Of a DNA stretch of 64,000 nucleotides, positions 42,638 through 49,980 are shown in pieces (the stretch's first letter is position 1; each line of letters begins with the position of its first letter). The translations under genes were made by a program, and so were the position numbers. The DNA lies in contig NZ_JAFCKS010000002.1 in NCBI RefSeq assembly GCF_018129995.1, forward strand, positions 930,001 through 994,000. The letters run 5' to 3'. Below the pieces are notes generated by a model that was not told where the DNA came from, made no database searches, and worked only from the letters and a program-made list of their open reading frames with translations. Origin of the DNA: Bradyrhizobium sp. SZCCT0153. GTDB lineage: Bacteria > Pseudomonadota > Alphaproteobacteria > Rhizobiales > Xanthobacteraceae.

Positions 42638-43525
42638 ATGCCGATGACGATGATTACAGCGAAGGACGGCGTGAAGCTTCATGTGGAGGAGGCCGGCGAG
42701 GGCACGCCGATCCTCTTCATCCATGAATTCGGCGGCAATCACGCTAGCTGGGAGCCGCAGCTCCGCTATTTCAGCAGGCGCCACCGCTGCATCACTTACG
42801 CCGCCCGTGGCTATCCGCCGTCGGATGTGCCTGATAGCGTGGAGGCCTATTCCCAGGCGATCGCCGCGGACGATGCGGTCGCCGTGCTCGATGCGCTCCG
42901 AATCGAGAAGGCGCACATCGTCGGCCTCTCGATGGGCGGCTTCTGCACGGTGCATTTCGGCCTGCGCACGCCGGAGCGTGCCTTGTCGCTCACGGTGGCC
43001 GGCGCCGGCTATGGCTGCGAGAAGGAGTTCGAAGAGTATTTTCGCGGCGTCTCGCTGGAAGTCGCAGACAATTTCGAGACGCAGGGCGCGAAGGAGTTCT
43101 CCAAAGTCTATGCGCTCGGCGCGAGCCGCGTGCAGTTCCAGAACAAGGACCCGCGCGGCTGGCAGGAATTTGCCGATCGCCTCGCCACCCATTCGGATCG
43201 CGGCGCCGCCAACACCATGCGCGGCGTTCAGGCGCGGCGGCCGTCGTTCTACGACCTCGAGGACGGACTGAAGTCGATGATTGTGCCAACGCTGGTGGTC
43301 GTGGGCGATGAGGATGATCACTGCCTCCAGCCCGGCATCTTCCTGAAGAAGACGATTCCGGCCTGCGGGCTCTCGGTCGTCCCCAAGACCGGTCACACCC
43401 TCAATCTGGAAGAACCGGCGGCGTTCAACGCGCTGCTTGCAGAGTTCATCGCCCAGGTCGAGGCCGGCCGCTGGCTGCCACGTGATCCGCGCGCGCTGCC
43501 GGGCCAGATCATGCGCACGAAGTAG
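42638..43525 (+). CDS. Alpha/beta hydrolase
   Basis: A 295-residue hydrolase. The oxyanion-hole motif is FIHEFGGNHASW, the nucleophile elbow is VGLSMGGF (Ser), the acid is in VVVGDEDDHC, and the His is in KTGHTLNLEEP. The gene belongs to the lactonase/esterase-like branch and may open a ring or hydrolyse an ester or amide bond in the pathway. It follows the aminotransferase closely with an AGGA ribosome binding site and is followed by the M20 amidohydrolase. Confidence 0.88.
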   Translation: MPMTMITAKDGVKLHVEEAGEGTPILFIHEFGGNHASWEPQLRYFSRRHRCITYAARGYPPSDVPDSVEAYSQAIAADDAVAVLDALRIEKAHIVGLSMGGFCTVHFGLRTPERALSLTVAGAGYGCEKEFEEYFRGVSLEVADNFETQGAKEFSKVYALGASRVQFQNKDPRGWQEFADRLATHSDRGAANTMRGVQARRPSFYDLEDGLKSMIVPTLVVVGDEDDHCLQPGIFLKKTIPACGLSVVPKTGHTLNLEEPAAFNALLAEFIAQVEAGRWLPRDPRALPGQIMRTK

Positions 43526-43532
43526 TGGATCG

Positions 43533-44807
43533 ATGACCAGCCAGCCCCTGATCAACGCCGATCGGCTCTGGACCCGCTTGATGGCACTCGCCGAGATCGG
43601 CGCGACGCCCGCCGGCGGGGTCAACCGTCAGGCGCTGAGCGACGGCGAGATCGCCGCATGGCGCCGCGTCATCGGCTGGGCGCGCGAGGCGGGCTTGACG
43701 CCGTCGACGGATGCGGCGGGAAACCTGTTTCTGACACTCGCCGGGCGCGATGGTGCCGCACCGCCGTTCCTGCTCGGCAGTCATCTCGATAGTCAGCCGA
43801 CCGGCGGCAAATTCGACGGCGCCGCTGGCGTGATGGCGGCACTCGAGGCGGCGATCTCGCTGGCTGAGCGAGGCGACCGGCCGGTGCGCGACGTCATCGT
43901 CGTCGCCTGGATGAACGAGGAGGGCTCGCGCTTCGCGCCGGGCATGATGGGGTCGGAGGCCTTTACGGGCGAGCGTGACATGGCGGCGATCCGCACCGCG
44001 CGTGATGCTGACGGCGTCAGCGTCGGCGAAGCGCTAGACCGCCTCCATCAGGCTTTCCCTGATGTGCCGCACAGAATGCTCGGCTTTGCCGTCGGATCCT
44101 ATCTCGAATTGCATATCGAGCAGGGACCGCTGCTGGAGGCGGCCGCCTGCACGATCGGCGTCGTCACCGGCATCCAGGGCAAGAAGACCTTTCAGGTGGC
44201 GATCGAGGGAGAGGAAGGACACGCAGGTACGCTCGCGCAGCAGGAGAGGCGGGATGCGCTCGCGGCCTTTGCGCGCATGGCAGCGGCGCTTCACGCCGAG
44301 ATCGGCGGAATCGATGCCGACATCAAGTTCACGATCGGCCGGGTTGCTGCCGTGCCGAACGCGCCGTCAGTGGTGCCGTCGCGCGTCGTCTTCAGCATCG
44401 ATCTGCGCCATCCCGACAATGCGGTACTCGATGCGGCCGGCGCTCGGATTTCGGTCCTTTGCCGCGAATACGCCCCACCTTGCGCCGTTACGTTAACGCC
44501 GCTCGTCGATGCGCCGTCGAACGCCTTCGATCCGCGCCTGCGGGCGAGCATCGCGGAAGCGTCGCGTCAGCAGGGGCATACCAGCATGGCCATCCTCTCG
44601 GCCGCCGGCCACGACGCCCGCCATCTCGCCAAGATTTGTCCAGCGGCAATGATCTTCATTCCTTGCCGGGATGGTGCAAGCCATGTCGAACATGAGTGGG
44701 CCGAGCCTGATCATGTTGCCGCCGGCGCGTCCGTCCTGGCTACGGTGCTGCGAGAGGCCGCATTCGAGACGCAGTCCTTTGCTGCAGGCGGTCATGAGAA
44801 GGGATGA
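43533..44807 (+). CDS. M20-family amidohydrolase (hydantoinase/carbamoylase type)
   Basis: A 424-residue metal-dependent amidohydrolase of the Zn-dependent carbamoylase group (N-carbamoyl-L-amino acid hydrolase, allantoate amidohydrolase, beta-ureidopropionase). Metal ligands are visible: His in LGSHLDSQPTGGKFDG with its Asp, Glu pair in WMNEEGSRFAPG, His in LELHIEQGPLLE, and His in GASHVEHEWAEP. It releases ammonia and CO2 from N-carbamoyl groups or cleaves an amide. With the LLM monooxygenase and hydrolase it points to a ureido-type intermediate. It is the last intact gene of the operon. Confidence 0.9.
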   Translation: MTSQPLINADRLWTRLMALAEIGATPAGGVNRQALSDGEIAAWRRVIGWAREAGLTPSTDAAGNLFLTLAGRDGAAPPFLLGSHLDSQPTGGKFDGAAGVMAALEAAISLAERGDRPVRDVIVVAWMNEEGSRFAPGMMGSEAFTGERDMAAIRTARDADGVSVGEALDRLHQAFPDVPHRMLGFAVGSYLELHIEQGPLLEAAACTIGVVTGIQGKKTFQVAIEGEEGHAGTLAQQERRDALAAFARMAAALHAEIGGIDADIKFTIGRVAAVPNAPSVVPSRVVFSIDLRHPDNAVLDAAGARISVLCREYAPPCAVTLTPLVDAPSNAFDPRLRASIAEASRQQGHTSMAILSAAGHDARHLAKICPAAMIFIPCRDGASHVEHEWAEPDHVAAGASVLATVLREAAFETQSFAAGGHEKG

Positions 44808-44885
44808 CGGAGATTTTTCGGGAGGCCTATCGCAACGCGACGGCAGGTCCCGACGCCGCGGTCGGCATCGTCAAGCCTTCGAAGG

Positions 44886-45224
44886 TCAGGACCGGACCGT
44901 CGGAGAGACTGGAACGAAATGAAGACAAGCGACTCTGTCTCGCCACGGGCGACCATCAAAGCGCTTGCAGAAATCGTTCCCCCATCGCGGCGGTTCCATC
45001 GGTGCGATCCAGGCGAGCTCGGACCTGATCTCGACGGACGCATGGTAGCCGGTCCGCTGCACGCGCAGCACCAGCCTCCGTCCAGACGCCGGGTCCCGCG
45101 CCAGAAACGTCGTGTTCTCGGAATGGCTGAGGAAGGAGACCGTCGATCGTGACGACAGACCCCAGAGCGGCAAGGCCGCGCCGAGCTCGGTCTGCATGCT
45201 CTCGATCGAGCTCGGAGTCATCAT
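44886..45224 (-). pseudogene. Truncated APH-family phosphotransferase (N-terminal stump)
   Basis: The frame opens ATG at 45224, overlapping the HAD phosphatase stop (ATGA), and reads FLSHSENTTFLARDPASGRR then LVLRVQRTGYHASVEIRSEL. This is the N-terminal nucleotide-binding lobe of an aminoglycoside/homoserine-kinase-type phosphotransferase. After about residue 72 the similarity stops and the frame ends at 112 residues, whereas the family needs about 330. The catalytic HxDxxxxN lobe is missing. It faces a short plus-strand reading frame (44804-45028) that overlaps the amidohydrolase end and also looks like a gene start without a body, so a deletion or rearrangement probably joined two broken genes here. 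Confidence 0.75.
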
Positions 45225-46114
45225 GAGAGCGGGCCGGCCCTCTCGGAAGTGGCGTCGAGGAGATCGAGAAGGCTCGACACGACACGATCGGGGACGACCC
45301 CCGTGGCCGCATTGAACGGGACGTCGCTGGCGAGCAGGACGGAGCGCAGGCCGGCGGCGTTGCCGGCCGCGATATCGGTCGCGAGCTGGTCGCCGATCAT
45401 GATCGTTTCGTGCTTTGCGGTGCCGAGATGCTCGAGCGCCCGTTCGATCAGGAAGGGCTGCGGCTTGCCGACGACGACCGGCTTCGCACTCGGTACCGCG
45501 GCGACCACCGCCGCAGTCATCACGCCGACGCAAGGGTCATATCCATCGTGCCCCGGCGTGAGGACATCGGGATTGGTCGCAACGATCGCCGCTCCCGCGA
45601 GGGCGGCTCGTATCGCCGTCCGCAGCTTGGCGTAGTCGAGTGTCGAATCGAATCCGAGCACCACGACCTCCGGGTCCTCGGAGGTCAGATCGTATCCGGC
45701 TGCCTCAATGGCTGTGCGCAGCGGCTGCTCGCCGATCGCAAAGACCGGCGTGCCTTGCGGCCAGCGTCTTGCGAGCAGGGACGTCGTCGCCGAGATGGTG
45801 TTGAAGACCTGCCGTGCTTCCGCCGGAATGCCGATGCTGGTCAGCTTCGCCGCAAATTGCGCGGCAGATTTCGTCGAGTTATTGGTGACGAACGCATACG
45901 GCAGGCCCTGCTCATGCCAGGCGCGAAACGCTCTTACCGAACTCGGGATCGCTGAATCTCCTCGATAGGCCACGCCGTCGAGGTCCGAGATGATGCCGCG
46001 AATGATGTGACTGGTCGGAGGCTCCTGTATCTTCAAGGCCGCGATTCCGCTCGTTTCGAAACACGGGAAATATAGGCCCATCGTCTCCGAAACGTTGTTC
46101 CGAGCGTCCATCAT
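45221..46114 (-). CDS. HAD-superfamily phosphatase, subclass IIA (NagD-like)
   Basis: A 297-residue hydrolase. Motif I is IISDLDGVAYRGDSAIP (nucleophile Asp), motif II is FVTNNSTKSAAQF, motif III Lys is in VVVGKPQPFLIERAL, and motif IV is MIGDQLATDIAAGNAAG. NagD-type enzymes remove phosphate from nucleotides, sugar phosphates or phosphoglycolate. AGGA five bases before the ATG at 46114 supports the start. A phosphotransferase gene once followed in the same transcript but is now truncated, so any kinase-phosphatase partnership is lost here. Confidence 0.86.
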   Translation of the reverse strand: MMDARNNVSETMGLYFPCFETSGIAALKIQEPPTSHIIRGIISDLDGVAYRGDSAIPSSVRAFRAWHEQGLPYAFVTNNSTKSAAQFAAKLTSIGIPAEARQVFNTISATTSLLARRWPQGTPVFAIGEQPLRTAIEAAGYDLTSEDPEVVVLGFDSTLDYAKLRTAIRAALAGAAIVATNPDVLTPGHDGYDPCVGVMTAAVVAAVPSAKPVVVGKPQPFLIERALEHLGTAKHETIMIGDQLATDIAAGNAAGLRSVLLASDVPFNAATGVVPDRVVSSLLDLLDATSERAGPLS

Positions 46115-46359
46115 TCCTGTCCTGCACAGCGGAGAGGCGCGGCTGCCTCGGAGTTGGGCGGCATGCTCTGGCGGTCTGGAGTCGAGCGCGCAATCGGCGC
46201 ATCCGGGAGTGTCAGCAACGGAATCGTGGAGCAGCAGGAATCGGGCAAGCGTGGCCTTTGGTCTACGCTTTGCAAGTTACGCGAGACGATCGAAACGGCT
46301 GAGTGCCCCGCGCCCTCGGCAGCAGTTTCAGCGTTGCCAAAATCATCGAGGGATAGGAC

Positions 46360-47922
46360 ATGATCAACCGTAGAGACGTGATGTTAGGGGGGCTTGCCGG
46401 TGCCGCAGCGTTCGGCTTCGGACGGGTCAATCCGGACTTCCTGGTAAATTCCGCTTTTGCGGCCGAGGGCAAGGCGCTGCGTTTTCTCGGCGCCGAAGCA
46501 CTGTCCGGCAATTGGGATCCGACCACGCACACCAATCTGGGTCAGTTGATCGTCGAGGGATTCGTCTTCGGCTATCTGACGCGGGCGCCGATGCGGCCGG
46601 ACAAGCCGGACGAGCTGATCTTCGAGCTGGCCGAGTCCATGACGCCGATCGATGCTTCCACGATGGAGGTCAAGCTTCGGAAGGGCGTCAAGTTTCATGA
46701 CGGCACGCCGTTTACGGCAGCCGACGTCAAGGCGACCTACGAGTATGGCTGTCAGCCCGACCGGCCGGCGCAGTGGTATCCGGGTCTCGTCACCATCGAC
46801 GTCGTCGACGATTTCACCTGCCGCATCAATACCAAGGCGCACGGCTATCCGGCGGCGCTCTACTATTATCTCTCCTCGTTCCTGCCGATCATGTCTGCCA
46901 AGGACGTCGCCAACAAGGCGCAGTTGTCGGCTCGCATGAACGGCACCGGGCCGTACAAATACGTCGAGCAGAAGGGCGACACGACCGTTCTCACCGCCAA
47001 TGCCGACTTCTTCCTCGGCGCGCCGAAGATTCCCGGCGTCGAGTATCATTTCGTCGGCGACACCACGACCCGCACGCTGTCGTTGCTGAATGGTTCGGCG
47101 GACATCATCGAGCGGCTGGAGCAGGAGCAGGTCGAGACGATCTCCAAGGATGCTCGCTTCAACATCCACAAGGCGGTCTCGGTCGAGAACAAATATCTGT
47201 TCTTTCGCTGCTCCAAGAAGCCGTTCGACGATCCGCGCATCCGGCTGGCGGCCTGCCACTCCATCGACCGCAAGCAGGTGCTGGAGGTGCTTGGCGTCTC
47301 GGGGACCTATTCCAAGGCGCATATTTCGCCGGTGAAGTTCGGCTATGCGGAGGTCGCCGAATATCCGGAGTTCGATCCGGCCAGGGCCCAGAAGCTGCTG
47401 GCGGAAGCCGGCTTCCCGAAGGGCCAGGGCCTTCCCGAACTCACCTATTACACCTCGGTCGGGTTCTATCCGAAGACCAAGGAATATGCCGAACTGATCA
47501 CCGGCATGCTCCAGGAGCAGGGCTTCAAGGTCAATCTCCAGACCCTCGAAGTCGCGGCCTGGGGCAACTTGCTCTATGACAAGCCCGGCGGCGGCGAAGG
47601 CAACATGATTGACTGCGGCTGGTGCACGGGGTCGCCCGAGCCGGATCTGGTGCTGCGCACCCACTTCCACTCGTCGTCGAAGCGCATTACCGGCATCGTC
47701 GACAAGGACATCGACGCGGTGCTCGACAAGGAGCGCAATGCCACCTCCATCGAAGAGCGCAAGAAGATCATCCAGACCGAGACACTGCCGACCATCGCCA
47801 AGAAGGCGCCGGCACTCGCGTTGTTCACGTCGGTCTTCATCCACGCCTACAGCAAGAAGCTGGACGGCCTCTACATCTATCCGAACGGCATGCAGGACAT
47901 GACCAAAGCCACGCTGGCATGA
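46360..47922 (+). CDS. ABC transporter substrate-binding protein, family 5 (dipeptide/oligopeptide type)
   Basis: A 520-residue exported receptor. The N-terminus MINRRDVMLGGLAGAAAFGF carries a twin-Arg motif, suggesting Tat export; cleavage is likely near AFA-AE (residue 35). Family 5 marks are VKLRKGVKFHDGTPFTAADV and RMNGTGPYKYVEQKGDTTVL. It binds a peptide or peptide-like compound for the transporter encoded downstream. Three hairpins follow the stop codon. The upstream 245 bases are non-coding and divergent from the HAD gene. Confidence 0.9.
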   Translation: MINRRDVMLGGLAGAAAFGFGRVNPDFLVNSAFAAEGKALRFLGAEALSGNWDPTTHTNLGQLIVEGFVFGYLTRAPMRPDKPDELIFELAESMTPIDASTMEVKLRKGVKFHDGTPFTAADVKATYEYGCQPDRPAQWYPGLVTIDVVDDFTCRINTKAHGYPAALYYYLSSFLPIMSAKDVANKAQLSARMNGTGPYKYVEQKGDTTVLTANADFFLGAPKIPGVEYHFVGDTTTRTLSLLNGSADIIERLEQEQVETISKDARFNIHKAVSVENKYLFFRCSKKPFDDPRIRLAACHSIDRKQVLEVLGVSGTYSKAHISPVKFGYAEVAEYPEFDPARAQKLLAEAGFPKGQGLPELTYYTSVGFYPKTKEYAELITGMLQEQGFKVNLQTLEVAAWGNLLYDKPGGGEGNMIDCGWCTGSPEPDLVLRTHFHSSSKRITGIVDKDIDAVLDKERNATSIEERKKIIQTETLPTIAKKAPALALFTSVFIHAYSKKLDGLYIYPNGMQDMTKATLA

Positions 47923-47933
47923 TGATTGCTCAA

Positions 47934-48044
47934 GCAGGTCGGACTTGTCCGATCTGCCTGTTTTCTGAGGTCAGGTGCAGGTCGGACTTGTCCGGCCTGC
48001 CGGTCTTCTCGGGTCGGCGGCAGGCCAGACAACCCGGCCTGCCG
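47934..48044 (+). repeat. Three successive GC-rich hairpins
   Basis: Hairpins lie at 47934-47957 and 47977-48000, each opening with the identical GCAGGTCGGACTTGTCCG and closing with a complementary CTGC-type arm, and at 48018-48044 (GGCAGGCC paired with GGCCTGCC). They resemble a small REP-like palindrome cluster. Position between receptor and permease genes suggests a role in differential mRNA stability. Confidence 0.75.
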
Positions 48045-48078
48045 GAACTCCCGACGAATGCAAGGGTAGCTCTTCCCG

Positions 48079-49059
48079 ATGTTGATTCTGGAATTCCTGG
48101 TCAAGCGGATCGCGCAGGGTCTCCTGATCGTCTTCATCACCTCGTTGATCATCTTTACGCTGCTGCGCGTGGTTCCAGGCGATCCTGTCCGTCTGATCGT
48201 CGGCGGAATGGCGCCGCCCGATGTGGTCGAAAAAGTGGCGACCAAGATGGGGCTGCGCGACCCCATCATCGTTCAATATGGCCGCTATATGAGCGGTCTG
48301 CTCCAGGGCGATCTCGGACAATCCTATCTTCGGCCGCGTAGCGGCATGATTGCGGCCGGTGGGCAATATGTCGATCCGACCAAGTCGGACATGGCGCTGG
48401 TGACCGACCTCATTCTCGAACGCTTGCCGTTCACGCTGCAATTGGGCGGTATGGCCTTGTTGTTCGCGCTGCTGATCTCGTTTCCGGTCGGAATTGCCGG
48501 CGGTCTGCATCAGCATCGATGGCAGAACGCCCTGGCGTTCGGCATGCAGTCGCTGTTCGTGTCGATCCCGAATTTCTGGCTTGCGATCGTTCTGATCCTG
48601 TTTCTGTCGATCAAGCTGAAGCTGCTTCCGGCGCTCGGCTACCAGGGCTTCTCCTATGTCATTCTGCCGGCCCTGGTGCTGGCGGTGGAGATCGCGCCCT
48701 TCATCATCAGGACGCTGACGACGTCGCTCGGCGAGGTGATGCAGGCGCCGTTCATCGACGAAGCCCGGGTTCGCGGCCTGTCGCGCCGCCGCATCGTCTA
48801 TTCCCATGCGCTGCGCAATGCCGCGGTGCCGCTGGTCAATTTGCTCGGCATCCAGCTTTCGACCCTGATCGGCGGCGTGCTGGTGATCGAATACATCTTC
48901 GATTATCCGGGCCTCGGCAATCTGACCGTCGTCTCCGTGGTCGGGCGTGATTTCCCGGTCATCCAAGGCATCGCCATCACGACCAGCGCGGTGTTTGTCT
49001 TCATCAATATCATCGTGGATCTGGTCGCCTATCTCATCGATCCTCGCGTGGAGATCTGA
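48079..49059 (+). CDS. ABC transporter permease, DppB-like
   Basis: A 326-residue membrane protein with about six hydrophobic segments. It has the typical DppB N-terminus LILEFLVKRIAQGLLIVFIT followed by FTLLRVVPGDPVRLIVGG, and the ATPase contact loop DEARVRGLSRRRIVYSHALR. The C-terminal PGLGNLTVVSVVGRDFPVIQ is also conserved. It is 34 bases after the hairpin cluster and two bases before the DppC-like gene. Confidence 0.9.
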   Translation: MLILEFLVKRIAQGLLIVFITSLIIFTLLRVVPGDPVRLIVGGMAPPDVVEKVATKMGLRDPIIVQYGRYMSGLLQGDLGQSYLRPRSGMIAAGGQYVDPTKSDMALVTDLILERLPFTLQLGGMALLFALLISFPVGIAGGLHQHRWQNALAFGMQSLFVSIPNFWLAIVLILFLSIKLKLLPALGYQGFSYVILPALVLAVEIAPFIIRTLTTSLGEVMQAPFIDEARVRGLSRRRIVYSHALRNAAVPLVNLLGIQLSTLIGGVLVIEYIFDYPGLGNLTVVSVVGRDFPVIQGIAITTSAVFVFINIIVDLVAYLIDPRVEI

Positions 49060-49061
49060 CC

Positions 49062-49979
49062 ATGACGGCGACCACGGTCATCGCTGCTGAGCTTGAACCT
49101 CGATTGGCCCGTATCCGGTCGGTCAACCGGCGAATCCTGGCCGCGGCCTGGGGCATGTCGAGCTTCAAGATCGGCTTCTTCGTCTTCATCGCGCTGCTGC
49201 TCGCGTCCGCGATCTATCCCGAAGTGTCCTCGGTCAGCGCGACCAAGATGGTGGTGAAGGACAAGTTCCTGGCGCCGGTCTATCTGGGCGACAAGTGGAC
49301 CTGGGATCACGTGCTGGGCACGGATCAGCTCGGCCGCGACATCCTGATGCGCAGCCTGATCGGGCTGCGGTATTCGCTGCTGGTCGGCATCGTCACGGTG
49401 CTCCTGATCTTCGTCATCGGTTGCGGTCTCGGCCTGTTCGCAGGCTTCAAGGGCAAGTGGTGGGACACCATCATCATGCGGATTACCGACGCTCAGCTGT
49501 CGATTCCAATGATCATCCTGGCGATCACCATTCTCGGCGTGTCGCGGCCGACCGTCCCGACGATCATCATCGTGCTGGCGCTGTCCGGCTGGCCGCTCTA
49601 CGCGCGAGTGGCCCGTAGTGCCGCAGTCGCTGAGCGCGGCAAGGAATATGTGCGCGGTCTGCGCGTGCTTGGGGCCGGGGACTGGCGGATCCTGTTGCTG
49701 TTCGCGGCGCCCAACATCCTGCCCCCGATCGCGTTCGTCGCGGTGCTCGATGTCGCCCGCATGATGATCTTCGAAGCGATCCTGGGTTTCCTTGGGCTCG
49801 GCATTCAGCCGCCGACCCCAAGCTTTGGCAGCATCATCGCCGATTCCCGCAAATATCTGCTCAACGCCTGGTGGATCGGAACCGTCCCGGGAATCTTCCT
49901 TGCCGTCGCGCTCACCTCGATCAATCTCATGGGCTCGGCGCTGGAAAAGGCGCGCAACCGCATCTATGGAGGTCTCTGA
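49062..49979 (+). CDS. ABC transporter permease, DppC-like
   Basis: A 305-residue membrane protein with the DppC landmark HVLGTDQLGRDILMRSLIGL and the coupling loop EYVRGLRVLGAGDWRILLLF. A cytoplasmic N-terminal tail precedes the first hydrophobic segment (FFVFIALLLASAIYP). It pairs with the DppB-like subunit. The stop lies one base before the ATPase ATG. Confidence 0.9.
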   Translation: MTATTVIAAELEPRLARIRSVNRRILAAAWGMSSFKIGFFVFIALLLASAIYPEVSSVSATKMVVKDKFLAPVYLGDKWTWDHVLGTDQLGRDILMRSLIGLRYSLLVGIVTVLLIFVIGCGLGLFAGFKGKWWDTIIMRITDAQLSIPMIILAITILGVSRPTVPTIIIVLALSGWPLYARVARSAAVAERGKEYVRGLRVLGAGDWRILLLFAAPNILPPIAFVAVLDVARMMIFEAILGFLGLGIQPPTPSFGSIIADSRKYLLNAWWIGTVPGIFLAVALTSINLMGSALEKARNRIYGGL

Positions 49980-49980
49980 G

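Noticed and set aside
44804..45028. Short plus-strand reading frame of 74 codons after the amidohydrolase
   Set aside because: It begins like an operon gene but matches no family I know, and its second half overlaps the phosphotransferase stump. Treated as a broken gene in the junction finding, not as a functional CDS.
46384..47844. A 486-codon minus-strand frame opposite the family 5 receptor
   Set aside because: No family features, and the plus strand encodes a clear Tat-exported receptor; antisense frames stay open in GC-rich genomes.
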